From Rachicladosporium sp. CCFEE 5018 (Eukaryota > Ascomycota > Dothideomycetes > Cladosporiales > Cladosporiaceae): a DNA stretch of 64,000 nt. Under the pieces are notes generated by a model. The model made no database searches, was not told where the DNA came from, and saw only the letters and a program-made list of their open reading frames with translations. The DNA is taken from positions 653,718 to 717,717 of the forward strand of contig KZ111151.1 in NCBI GenBank assembly GCA_002077045.2, in the 5' to 3' direction. The position numbers were made by a program, and so were the translations under genes. This document shows positions 19,495 to 30,590 of this stretch, in pieces. How positions within the stretch are numbered: position 1 is the first letter of the stretch; each line of letters opens with the position of its first letter.

Positions 19495-19896
19495 GGAAGC
19501 TGAGAGTGAGAGAATCGGAGATCATGGTGCGTGCACGACCAGAGCGATTCGAAGGGGACCGGCAATCTTAGCGAATCGGTCTCTCCGGTCATCTCTCAAC
19601 AAATTGGCGGTCTTGTGCTACTATCGACCGCGCGGTATCTATCGTCCGACCGCGAGGAACGTCAACGAGAGAGCCCCATTGTTCAGGACAGAGCTACCAT
19701 CGCGTGTGGCTCTCCACGGTGATCGCAGATGGAAGTCCAGTGCCTTATCGCTGACGGTTTTCGCATAAGCAGCCGTCACGCTCTGCAAATGTCAGAGACA
19801 TGAGGAGGAAAGACAGCCAAAACTAGTACTTCGGGCAGCAGTGTGTATTGATAGCATTGTATTCCAGCTTGTATATCGCCATGTATCCTCCTCTGC
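19495..19896. other. convergent 3' region, RING and SR140-like genes
   Basis: About 400 bp of 3' UTR space, well conserved with 52850-53253. The open frames in it do not keep a common protein in both copies. Confidence 0.5.
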
Positions 19897-22410
19897 TCAG
19901 TCCGAATCGCTCTCGCCGAACATATCCTCGGCCTTCATACGACCGGGCTTCTTGGCGACAGCAACGGCTGCACCACCTCGGCCACCTCGCGTGCTCGCAG
20001 TGAATGACATGCCGCCTCTCGATGGCGCTGTAGGTGTCGGTGCAGCAATAGGTTCCTCCATCGGCGCGCCATCGACGTCGTCCTTCGGCTGACCATCAAC
20101 AGCGTCCATTGAGTGCCCGTCAACATCGTCATGAGCGTCTTCGTTCATGTCGTTCATGACTTCACCGTCCAGATCGGCCATGGGCTCGCCATCAACGTCC
20201 ATATCAGCATCATCCGTACTCGCCTCCACAGCCGGCAATACAACAGGCGACGCACTTCCCTCCCCCAATTTCTTAAACTTACTCATCCACTTCCCCTCTC
20301 CCTCGGTCTTCCTCTTCACCTCCTCCGCTGCCAACCTCCTCTTCTCCTCCTCCGTCAACGGCGGCTCAAAGAAAGCCTTCTTCAAATCCGCATGCACATC
20401 TCCAGAAAACACATTCCATCCCTCCCAACACCCCAACACCACACCCACCTTCCGCTTCCACTGCTCAGCCTTCATCTTGCCCCAGCCAAGCTCCTTGTCT
20501 AAGCGACCGAGGCGCTCAAACGTTTTGCAGGCTTTGAAGCCGGCTTCGAAGAGGGAGCGGAATTTCCAGGCGTTGCGGGCGCCTGCTGTGGAAGACGCGG
20601 AGAGGATGTCAGATATGGAGTAGAGGGCGATAAGTTTGGGGTTCGAGGGATCGTCGGTGTCTGTAGGGCGGGATCGCTGGTCGGATCCGGAAGGTGGAGT
20701 GGAGGTGGAGGATAAGACTGGGAGGGCGTCGCCTGGTTCGTAGTCGTCCTCTTCTTCGTTGTCCGAAGTTGGTGATGAGTCGGCTCCGGGATCTTTGGCC
20801 GCGCGAAGAGTCGAGAACGGGTTCTCAATGTTCAGTAGTAGCAAATCAACTAGCTCATCCGCGCCACTGCCAGCGTGATTAATGACATAGTTTGAGATGC
20901 GAGCGATATCGCCTTGACGTAAGCGCGCGATAGATGTCGGCAGGCGAGCCAAGATGTGAGTGAAACGAGCTCGCTGCAGTGGCGTGAGCCGAGTCTTGTC
21001 TGGCTTTTGCGGACCTGCGTCACCATCTATGCCGCCATTGGTGCGTCTATCGTCTCCATCATCGTCGCTCTCTTCATCACTGGAATCGTAGTCGATGTGC
21101 TCCGTGACCTGCGCGAGGCTCGTCAAATCAGGAAACGGCACTTCCTTGTGAGGTGGTAGCCATTCCATGTCGAGATCGCCGAAGATGCGGACTGGATCCT
21201 TGCGTCCGCCTCGGTGCTCATCGGCTTCCTCGGGTCCCCATAGGCAGTAACGATAGTAGATGCCCGCGGTAGATTTGCTGTCGTACAGGAAGGAGAAGTG
21301 CTCATCCTTCTGTACCTCAGGCATGGACATGAGCAATGCTTCCAGCTCTACTGCTCGATCTGGATCTGGCTCCGATAGTATGCGGTCCGAGATGGTATGC
21401 ACAGCTCGGACAGTGGCAATATCAAGTGGTGGATGCACCTCCACCCGAGCTCCTGCAGCTTTCGCTACGGGTACTTGTCTGTCATAGTACTCAGGCGGAG
21501 CGAAGCCACCGCGATGCTCCCGAGGAGGCGGAGCATTCTTCATCGTCGACTTGAAGTTCCGCTCGCGGCTTGAGATTGCACCAAAGGGCTCGATTGTCCT
21601 TGCGCCGCCCGCGCCGCCTATTCCAGGGAATTGTGCAGCAGATGATAGATGCCGCGACACTGACAAATAGAAGCCACATCCTATGTACTTGTCTCGCAGT
21701 GCGCTCACGGCTGTATCGATCTGTCCTGCAGATGTGGACGAATCAAGAGTCGCGATAGCGGTTAGTGACTTCCTACCAGGAAATCCACCTGCCGCTGACG
21801 GAGTCCAACGTATTGAGTGCACGTTCACGTACGGAGAGAGCATAGCTTTGAGCTCTTCTACGGTGGTGCCTGGTGGGATCATACCAAGTTGCATTGTTGG
21901 CTTGGGTGCCGTATCTTCTTAATACTCAGGAACGACATCGTTTGACCGAGAGTGCTCGGCATCATCGTAGTCAGCAAGAGCAGCACCAAAGACACCGTGA
22001 TCGCGGCGAGCTTCTTCCAACTCTCGAGCCTCTTCGAGGGCTCGCTTCCGCTTCAGACTGGGAGGCGGAGGTGGACCGCCGAAATCACCAAGCGAGTCCA
22101 TGTCATGCCAAACAGATCCTCGCATCGAGCCGCCAGTGAGTCGTCCAGCTGCCATGCCACCACCCATGCCGCCGCCACGAGGTCCTGTCGGGGGAGCACG
22201 GGGTGCAGGAGCATTGCTTCGACTTCCATTTTCGTCATCGTGGCCGAAGGACTCCTCAAATTCGCGTAATGCAGCTGCGTTCTCTTCTTCGGCCCGTAAG
22301 CGTTTCGCCTCAGCTGCTTGTTTCTCGCGTTCGAAGGCGGAGATCTTCTTCGGTGCAGCGAGTTTCGAAGTCACGTCCGGGAACTCTTTTAAGTCCTCTT
22401 CTGGGTCCAT
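19897..22410 (-). pseudogene. SR140/U2SURP-like splicing factor, interrupted by an in-frame stop
   Basis: The counterpart at 50339-52849 is one uninterrupted 836-residue frame. Here the same frame starts at 22410 but codon 164 is TAA (21921-21919) where the other copy has CAA, a single C-to-T change; reading then stays open for 673 codons to 19897. Upstream are an acidic, Ala/Glu-rich N-terminus and a Gly-rich stretch; downstream are the RRM-like segment (from MQLGMIPPGTTVEELKAML), a SURP-like part (ATVRAVHTISDRIL...), a CID domain (TPLQRARFTHILARLPTSIA) and an acidic tail of D-x-D-G-x-P-M-x-D repeats. U2SURP/SR140 associates with U2 snRNP in pre-mRNA splicing. The rest shows no decay, so the lesion is recent, a sequencing error, or bypassed by re-initiation at the ATG at 21894. 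Confidence 0.85.
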
Positions 22411-22690
22411 GACTGCGCAAGATCATTCAACCAGATGCGACGTACGTATGTTAGGGTCCAAGCAATAGTGCCATTACAAATGTCGTCTCACTAGAGCAGC
22501 GGAAGTCGCGATCACATGCTAAAGGATGGAAGTGAAGTCGATCCGGGTGTGATCCCCGCTTCCCCGACAGCGACTTGACCACTTGTCGCGACACTCGACG
22601 ATTGGTCTTACACACGATGGAGCGATAGCATCGAGCGACCGGAAGCCTTGTGTGGATCTGATCATTGCGTCCTCATTCACGACAGTCAAC
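22411..22690. other. bidirectional promoter, SR140-like and DPM1 genes
   Basis: 280 bp divergent spacer, conserved at 50059-50338 with the same length. No regulatory motif stood out. Confidence 0.5.
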
Positions 22691-23466
22691 ATGGCAGTAC
22701 GGAACAAGTACTCCGTCCTCCTCCCGACCTACAACGAGCGCAAGAACCTACCCATAATCGTCTGGTTACTGGAGCAGACGTTCAAGGCACAGTATGGGCA
22801 TTGCTCGCCCATTCCTCAGCGCGCTCACTGACAAAGTGTGCTAGGAATCTCGACTGGGAAGTGATCATTGTAGACGATGGCTCACCAGACGGCACTCAAG
22901 ACGTCGCTAAGCAACTCATAAAGGCCCTCGGCGCCTCACATGTAAGGCTATACCCCAGGGCAGGCAAGCTCGGCCTGGGCACAGCATATGTTCATGGTCT
23001 GCAACATGTGACTGGTAACTACACGATCATCATGGATGCCGACTTCAGCCACCACCCCAAGTTCTTGCCAATCATGATCGCAAAGCAGGCAGAGTTGGAC
23101 TACGATATTGTGACTGGAACGAGGTACGCCGGCAACGGAGGGGTATACGGCTGGGATCTGAAGCGGAAGTTCGTGTCGAGAGGGGCAAACCTTTTCGCGG
23201 ACACGTTGCTACGGCCGGGCGTCAGTGATCTCACGGGGAGCTTCAGATTATACAAGACTGCGGTACTGAAGGAGGTCATCAGCAGGACTGAGAGCAAGGG
23301 GTACACATTTCAAATGGAGATGATGGTACGGGCGAAGGGCATGGGTTTCAAGGTGGCGGAGGTGCCGATCAGCTTCGTGGATCGGGTGTATGGAGAGAGC
23401 AAGCTGGGTGGCGATGAGATCGTGGAGTATGCGAAAGGCGTGCTCAATCTCTGGATGAAGGTGTGA
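22691..23466 (+). CDS. DPM1: dolichol-phosphate mannosyltransferase catalytic subunit
   Basis: Exons 22691-22791 and 22845-23466 with a 53-nt intron (gtatgg, tag), 240 residues. GT2-family features: YSVLLPTYNERKNLPIIVWL at the N-terminus, VIIVDDGSPDGT, the metal-binding MDADFSHHP and TGSFRLYK, and the C-terminal KLGGDEIVEYAKGVLNLW. There is no C-terminal membrane segment, so it is the short type that in animals and fission yeast is anchored by DPM2 and DPM3. It transfers mannose from GDP-mannose to dolichyl phosphate on the cytosolic face of the ER, feeding N-glycan, O-mannose and GPI synthesis. Only one residue (L to A, in KQAELDYD) differs from the copy at 49283-50058. Confidence 0.95.
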
Positions 23467-23810
23467 GGCAATGCAGACTGTTCCCAAATTATGTTGGGTC
23501 GAAGTAGGAAGCCTTGTCAAGACCGACGAATCGTCTATCTCATTGGCGCGGATATGCTATGGCACTGGTACGGCGTGCGGGACGCAGCCGCAACGGGACT
23601 TGCGAGGTTGTGTGAGCTTCGACATTTGGGCCCTGATCGTTGATATCGCGGACAAAGACTTGGAGCGTCATGTCACAGTCACGAACGTCCATTTCATGGA
23701 CAAGTTTCTGCTGACGACCTCGCGATAGCAAGACATCTGCTAGGTGTAGCTTATATGATCTAGCTTCAACAAAGAACTCATATCGCCGTCCACTGCTTCA
23801 GTGCGCTCCG
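23467..23810. other. convergent 3' region, DPM1 and MFS genes
   Basis: 344 bp, conserved with 48939-49282. An open frame runs through part of it in both copies but has no protein-like composition and is treated as 3' UTR. Confidence 0.5.
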
Positions 23811-26118
23811 CTAATGGAACTTGTTCTTCTCAGCCTGCACATCGTTCTCCAAGAACACCTCGATCTTAGGCGTCATCTTCGGGCCAATGTCCTCCAAAAA
23901 CAAGCAAGCGATCATAGCAACACCTCCGAAGGCCAGGGACGCCAGTGCGATGGTCCTAAAATCGAGTCAGCTAATGTCAGGACCTCTCATGTTGGACTTC
24001 ACTCACTTCACAGCCTCGACATAACTCTGCACCAACGCGCCACCGGCAGCTGTTGCAATCGCGGTCGTCAATCCCGGCACTTTTTCAAGCGCCGCAGCTC
24101 CGAGCGGCAAAGCGGCAAAGACGGCTTGCGCAGTCTCGGGTGATGCACCAGCAGCCTCCGCGGCAGCTACAACATGCGTAATAGCATACTTGCTCTGCGT
24201 GGTGGATAAGATTGTCGAAAAGATCGCTACGGCCACGGCACCTCCAGCATATCGAGCCACGCCCGCGAGTCCGCCAGCGATTCCGAGTTCGCTCTGGTCA
24301 GCGCCAAATTGGATGTATGCGATACTGAGGTACTGCGCGTAGCCGTAGCCAGTTGCACTGAGGAAGGCGAATGCAATGGCTTCGCTCTTCTTCTCTGGTG
24401 TTATAATCGCCAGAAGACCACCGAAGATGGTCATGATCGTTACTGGAACGCCGAGCTGCCATTTCCAGTGACCAATATGCTTTCCGAGGAAGGAGAGCAG
24501 CATTGCGCCGGTGAAGATGCCGAAGCCCTGGACTGTTGAGAGAAGGTAGACGATGTGGAGCGGGGTCGCTTCAGTGGTGAAGTACACGCCAACCATGGTG
24601 GGCCCTAATTGCATATGTCAGCCGCCAGCCCCTAAGAAGTCACATAAAGACCGCTCTGCAATATGATACGGGCAGCCTGCTCCAAGTCGGAGATCGTCAT
24701 CTCGCTGGAAGGCGACCTCGCTGTCGCCGCTCTTTGGCGCGGGTGGTGCGTGCACTTACAGGTGAAGTTCGTTCCTAGAAAAAGTTAGTCAATCTCAATA
24801 CTGCATTTCTCTACATGATTGAACGCTTACCGTAGTAGTACATTGTACTTCAGCGTAATCAGCATAGTTCTAGCAGTTATGGGGTGCACATGGACTTACA
24901 CAACGAATCCGACGATGAACTGGAAAATCGTCAGCCAAAATTCGATTTCGGGATAATCACTTTACACGCCGACTTACCGGAGCCGTCAAAGCACGTCCCT
25001 TATTCGCAGTGAACAGTCGCGTCGGCGCAAGAGGATTCTTCAGCTTCGCGAAAGTCTCCCAGACTCCGAAGGCTACGAGGCATGCGAAGCCCGAAACCAG
25101 CAAGCCGATGACGATTGGCGAGTTCGACGGAAGCAACTGAACATATACGATGCCTGACAAGATCAGTGCTACCGCTGCAGTGGACGTCACGATCCCGAAG
25201 TAGTCCAGGTGTCGCAGTGCCTCGTCCCATGGGACACCTCGCGGGTGCTTGGGAGGGAAGTAGAACGCCGCGAGGATTGCCAGGGACATGCCTTGTGCGA
25301 TGACCAGACCCCAGTAGCCCCAGCGCCACTACGTCGAGTCAGTAATCATCACTGGGTCTGGTAAGAGCTTCGTCACTTACGGCGTTGTTGGCGCTGGCGA
25401 TACGCGCGACGACCGGTCCGACAATGACATCGAAGTAAATCCCACCATCAGCAATGACGACCGCGAAGTGTCGCCACTTATTTGGCAGCAGCTCCGGGAG
25501 TGCGAATGCGGCGAGCTGGCAATTCCCACCTCCAAAGCCGAGCAACACATGTGCGACGATGGACTGTCCAATCTTGTGCGAGGTGGCTCCGATGATCGAT
25601 CCAACGACGACACAAATCTGTCCGAGCCTGTCAGACTATACAATTGCATTTATAGGAGCTGATGTCTACTCACGTTCCCCAAGAGAATGAACGTTCTCCG
25701 ACCGGACAGATCGCTGTTGGCGCCGCAGGTCAAGAAAGCGATGGTACCGCCCATGCTGTAGACTGCAGTGAGCCTGAACGACAGTCAGCTACTGATAAAG
25801 AGTCTCGGAGTTGAACTCAGCGCACCAAGTACCCTGTGCGGCATTCGACCCGAATTCGACGGCCATTGTGCCCTGTATAGTACTGAAGAACGGGATCGGC
25901 CAGAAGGACAGCCCATACGACGCAGCGAGCACAACGACAACTGCCCATGTCTTCATTGTGACTTTGTCATCTTCGCCAGACCCGCGATACACAGCGCCTT
26001 CTGCGACTCGCTTCTCAGGATCTCGCTGGCGGGTGTCGCTGGGCTGCGAGAGCTGGTCGGAATCTCGCTCGAACTCATGGTGGTTATTGTACGACTGCTT
26101 CATCTCGTTGGTCGCCAT
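23811..26118 (-). CDS. TRI12-type MFS efflux transporter, nine exons
   Basis: Exons (minus strand) 26118-25826, 25773-25674, 25617-25381, 25328-24978, 24919-24900, 24847-24831, 24774-24760, 24604-24007 and 23955-23811; all GT-AG and in frame, 591 residues. A hydrophilic N-terminus (about 60 residues) precedes the membrane region. MFS motif A is seen as GANSDLFGRRTFIL; several helices such as WAVVVVLAASYGLSFWPIPF and LVIAQGMSLAILAAFYF are clear, and size suggests 14 segments. Exons 5-7 are only 20, 17 and 15 nt and encode FIVGFVV, TMYYY and GTNFTW in turn, followed by PTMVGVYFT, a pattern of the fungal TRI12/siderophore-type drug:H+ antiporters. It shares a divergent promoter with the AsaB-like oxygenase. 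Substrate unknown. The copy at 46629-48938 has the same nine exons. Confidence 0.9.
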
Positions 26119-26229
26119 CTTAGTGGGAGCTCGCGTCCTGCTGACTGTGACAACGGTAGACGACGACGCTGGCAATCAACGAAAGAGATTCTACACTACC
26201 TTGTCGCAGTTCATGCACGCTGGGGACAT

Positions 26230-26239
26230 TGTGGATATA
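26230..26239. promoter_or_regulatory. TG[C/T]GGATATA element near the MFS start
   Basis: TGTGGATATA, 112-121 bp upstream of the MFS start; the other copy has the exact TGCGGATATA (as TATATCCGCA at 46511-46520). Confidence 0.4.
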
Positions 26240-26925
26240 TCGTAACACTCGGACTCGTACCCCGTGGGGCATCCACAGTCTAGCGAAGGCTAAATCTCGC
26301 TGTGTTCCGACACAACGGTCCAGATGCCAGGGCTTTGACAAGCATCGCCTGGGCTTGCAGCATCTCCGGGCGTCTGGAAACCGATAGCCGACCAAGGCTG
26401 CAGCTATCAAACTGTGTTGACGGATCTGGCCAGCGCCTTGATATCACGTGGACGCCACATCTGCTCCTCTACGCCATGTCGTGGTAATTGCAAGCGACCC
26501 GCAGAGAACAAGTGCGGAATGCAGCGCCGCTCCAACGCTCTGCATCGTACGCGTAAAGTCACCACTGCGCGTAAAAGTATACTGCAGACCTGTTTGGGAC
26601 TACCACGTCGCTCACGAGGGAATATCCCCCGACTGTTCACTCGACTGTTGTCCTACGCACTCTTCTAGAGATGCGTTTGCAGATAAGTTGCCAAGCGGCA
26701 CACTGTCCCAGGCTTGACAGGTCTCGTGGTTCTCCGGGAATAATCAGATCGAGGAGAGCTCAGCAGTAGACTTCACTTACCCCACACTCTAGAAAGCTTC
26801 GTATGACCGCGTGCAGATCATGGCTCCCACGCGGTACATGATCGACGGTTACAGCTGCCATGTACTGCAACATGGCGAAGAAGGCAAAATTCGTGGCGAT
26901 GACGAGTGAGCTGGGTGGGCGGCTT

Positions 26926-26966
26926 TGCTGCGGATATATTGGCATCTCTTCAGAACATCCGCAGCA
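26926..26966. promoter_or_regulatory. inverted repeat TGCTGCGGAT...ATCCGCAGCA
   Basis: Perfect 10-bp arms at 26926-26935 and 26957-26966 with a 21-bp spacer, about 70-105 bp upstream of the AsaB-like start. The core CGGAT-N21-ATCCG is kept in the other copy (45788-45818) while outer arm bases have changed, suggesting a zinc-cluster factor site. Confidence 0.5.
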
Positions 26967-27032
26967 TTGATAAACGTAGTGACAGTATCTCTCACACGAC
27001 TCACACTCACATAATCCTGGAACTCAACGACA

Positions 27033-28111
27033 ATGGCGACCACTACCATGACCCAGACCGAGCTACCGAAGGAGAAGAGTACCCTCTACTACTACCTCGA
27101 GGTGAAGGATGGTGGCATCGTCCAAACATATCCTGGCACAGCCTTTGAGAAGCGACGAAAGCATGTTCCTCACAATGTCGAGATCAAGGACATGCGGCCT
27201 ATCCGTGACGAACTCACACTCGACAAGTCCGGCTTCGAATTGATCAACCATACGTCGGAGGAGAAAGACTTCATTGACGAAGAGCGCATCAAAGAGGTGT
27301 ACTACCCAGAGATCGAGAAGATCATCAAGGAGAAGTATGCTGATCTGATGATATTGGGTCGTTGAGTATGTTTCTGACCCGTATGCAGAACTGGCGCGAC
27401 ACACGTTCATGTGATCTCGCACATGTGCCGCCGGCATACTACCGCCGATTCCAAGGAAGACGCTCTCGAGAAGAAGGACACAGACTTTGTCACGAAGAAC
27501 AATCCAGCTGTAAGTATCAAGCTTCCGTGATGTACACTACACGAGCATAGACTGATGGCTCGATGCCACAGAGATTCGTACACGTTGACCAGAGCTACCG
27601 CGGAGCAGAGCAAATTCTGTACCTCAACATGGACGAAGAGGAAGCCAACAAGCGCACTAAGTCCCGATGGGGTATCATCAACGCATGGCAGCCCTTCGGC
27701 AAGGTCGTAAAGCGTGATCCTCTCGCTTTCTGCGACTTCCGCACAGTCGATGAAAACGACATGCGCACAGTTGTTGCCAACCTACCACCGCCAGGCGCAG
27801 GCGAGTATGGCAATGTCTCCAAGAACTTCGCTCACAAGGGCAAGTGGGAGTACTCCCTGAACGGTGACCAAGCACCGCGCTACGAGGTGACAAATATGGC
27901 ACATAATCCAAACCAGCAATGGTATTACGCCGCGGACCAGACGCCGGATGAAGCGTGGCTGTTCAAGATCTTTGATTCGAAGAAGGACGGAAGGGCGAGG
28001 TGTGCGGTGCACTCTTCATTCCCGTTGGAGCATCAGCCGGATCAGGGGGAGGCTAGGACCAGCGTTGAGGTGAGATGCTTTGTATTCTGGGAGGGCGAAG
28101 ATGTGGAGTAG
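27033..28111 (+). CDS. AsaB/CmcJ/NvfI-type Fe(II) oxygenase (hydroxylase or desaturase)
   Basis: Exons 27033-27334, 27389-27509 and 27572-28111 give 320 residues; introns of 54 and 62 nt. The first donor (gtatgc inside AAG-TAT) was chosen because it is conserved in both copies and restores the family sequence KEKTGATHVHVISHMCRR. A facial-triad HxD is seen in RFVHVDQSY, with a distal histidine in CAVHSSFP; WGIINAWQP and RRDPLA-like KRDPLAFCD blocks are typical of the family, which includes AsaB, NvfI and the CmcJ subunit, 2-oxoglutarate/Fe(II)-type enzymes of fungal secondary metabolism. Divergent from the MFS gene and followed by a monooxygenase on the same strand. The exact reaction cannot be read from sequence. 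Copy at 44644-45722. Confidence 0.83.
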
Positions 28112-28816
28112 ACAGCTTCGTACGATTGTACATCACCAATTTCTCCTCTCGGCTCCAGCTACACCTCCGCGCTCGCGTGATTTTGTGATCATCCTTCGTG
28201 AGTGCACGCAATTCCACATCTTCCACGCGCCCTTGCCCAGGTCCACGTGGTCTTCCAACGTTGACGCCGCCGCCGCCGCGTCTTCTCACTATCTCAGCGC
28301 CAAATAGAGTATCTCTAACCCCGCATATTTATTCCCGGAGGCTGAACCTTATTTAAACCTTCCCCATTCGAGGAGTTCCAGACTTTGCCCATGACTTATG
28401 ACATGTCTGCCAGCGATCAGCGCTGGCATTGAGATCGTCGACTGGTCCATAATGACCCGCGAATACGGTTGCAGCTCCGCCATGGTTTGCGCTCGCACGA
28501 GTGGTCTAGCAGAGTGGCGAGGAGGTACCATTGCGGTAAATATGCACGATTCATGTTGCGAGATCCGATCTTACGCTACAGACCCCGGCAAACTTCGCTG
28601 CCCAAAGCATACATGCCGCTGTCCACTATCTTTGTAGTACCAAACGTTCACTTGTCTTGCTGATCGAGCTGGAACATCGGTTGCATTAAGGATTTCCTCT
28701 ACAACAGCTCAAACGTGTAACAAGCACCGATCGAGACCCGACAGTACAGATATCTGCTCTTTACTGCACAAGATCAATCCGAACTCGATTGCACTCTTTC
28801 CAGCCCAATCGTCAGC
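28112..28816. other. intergenic region upstream of the monooxygenase
   Basis: 705 bp. TATTTAT and ATTTAAA boxes lie near 28325-28355. The half next to the oxygenase aligns with the other copy (43923-44643), but about 250 bp before the monooxygenase start is much diverged. Confidence 0.5.
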
Positions 28817-30590
28817 ATGGGGTCTCTAGGACCAGTGAAACCGGACTACGATGTCTTGGTGATCGGGGGTGGCCTCTCTGGGTGCTATGCTTGTCATCGC
28901 ATGAAGCAGCTGAACCTCAGCGTAAAGGTACTTGAAGCCGGCACGTCAGTGGGAGGGACTTGGTATTGGAGTATGCTACGCCATCTGCCTTATTGTATGC
29001 CGTACTGATCGATCACAGATCGTTATCCAGGTGCACGCTTTGATTCCGAGTCTTATACATATGCCTTCTACTTCTCTCCCGAGCTGCTGGACGAGTGGAA
29101 ATGGACCGAGCACTACGCCCCACAAGCTGAGACCGAGCGATACATCCGGTTCCTCTGCGATCGACTGAAGTTGTGGGACCACCTCCAATTCAACACGTAC
29201 ATAGACAGCGCGCACTGGCTGGATCAGGATCGCGTATGGAAATTGACCGACAAATCTGGCAAAACGTACACCTCACGCTTCCTCATCACCGGCATTGGTG
29301 TCTTGAGTAATCCGACGTTGCCTAATGTACCAGGTGTCGCCAACTTCAAGGGCGAAGCATACCATACTTCGCGCTGGCCGAAAACTCCCGTAGACTTTAC
29401 CGATAAGCGCGTGGGCGTTATCGGCACTGGCGCCACAGCAATCCAGGCAATACCGGTGATCGCAGAAACGGCAGCGCAAGTGACAGTATTCCAACGAACA
29501 GCAAATTGGGCGATCCCGCTACGCAATACGAAAATCTCGGAAGATGAGATGGAGAAGATTCGCAGTGGGTATCCTGAAATGCTCATACGGATCAATGAAA
29601 CCCGAATGGGATTCATGCATAGTGCATGTGGTGACTCGATTTGGGACTACACTCCTGAGGAACGTGAAGTGTTTTGGGAGAAGCTTTGGGCATTGCCTGG
29701 GTTTCCGTTCTGGTTGAGCAATTATAAAGAAATCATGGTTGATGAGAAGGCCAATGACCTCGTGACTGCATTTGCAGCAAAGAAGACGAAGGAGAGGGTG
29801 CATGATCCGTGGACTGCGGATAAGCTGATACCGAAGAACCATGGTCAGTCCGTTCTATCTGCACCGAGCTGACTTGCGCGGTCACTGATATCGTCTGTAG
29901 GATTCGGCACAAGGAGAGTACCCATGGAGACGTACTACTTCGAAGCCTACAATCGTCCGACTGTGCGACTTGTGGACCTCCTTGAGACGCCATTTGAGCG
30001 TGTGACCGAGGATGGCATCATCACTACGGCAGAGGAGTTCAAGTTCGACATCCTGGTGTACGCTACAGGCTTCGATGCTGTCACGGGCGCTTTCGACGCC
30101 ATCGACTTCCGAGGTACGAACAATCACAGTCTCCGCGATGAGTGGAAAGACGGTCCGAGAACGTATTTGGGGTTGACTGTCGAGCATTTTCCGAATATGT
30201 GGATGTCCATGGGTCCGCATCAAGCGTACGGCAATATCCCGCGGAGTATCGAGTATGCAGTCGGGTGGATTGCGGAGTGCATCGAGTACTGTCGTGACCA
30301 CAACATCTCATACTTCGAGGCTACCGCAGCGGGCGTAGGTTACCCTCATTTTTGGCTTTCAACCGCTTTCACTGACATTCGAACAGGTGCAAGACTGGAC
30401 CGACCACGTTCACGATCTCGGCAAGGACCTTCTGAGCAACAAAGTTGACTCCTGGATGACTGGTGTGAATAAGAATGTCGCAGGGAAGCAGAAGCGAATC
30501 GTTGCCCGGTACATGGGCTCGGCGCCGGAGTTCAGGGAGAAGTGCAAAGAAGTGGCGGATGCGGAGTACAGTACGTTTACGAAAATGTAG
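28817..30590 (+). CDS. Baeyer-Villiger-type flavin monooxygenase
   Basis: Exons 28817-28970, 29019-29843, 29901-30334 and 30387-30590 give 538 residues. An FAD-binding GGGLSG motif is at residues 17-22, then GGTWYWNRYPGARFDSESY across the first intron, the Baeyer-Villiger fingerprint FKGEAYHTSRWP (residues 161-172, with H167), the NADPH-binding VIGTGATAIQ and, near the C-terminal third, DILVYATGFD. The C-terminus ends at STFTKM. These are class B (type I BVMO) features, as in cyclohexanone and 4-hydroxyacetophenone monooxygenases: NADPH-dependent insertion of oxygen next to a ketone. Size is normal. It follows the AsaB-like gene on the same strand and is convergent to the metallophosphoesterase. 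The copy at 42149-43922 has lost the fingerprint histidine. Confidence 0.92.

Larger units (their letters stand above)
26119..27032. other. bidirectional promoter, MFS and AsaB-like genes
   Basis: 914 bp. TGCGGATATA or a one-base variant lies about 100 bp from each start (26929-26938 and 26230-26239). The central part aligns poorly with 45723-46628 while both ends align better. Confidence 0.6.

Noticed and set aside
27335..27360. Reading the oxygenase straight through to the stop at 27363 as a 110-residue protein
   Set aside because: A gtatgc donor at 27335, conserved in both copies, restores a family-typical sequence in the next exon.
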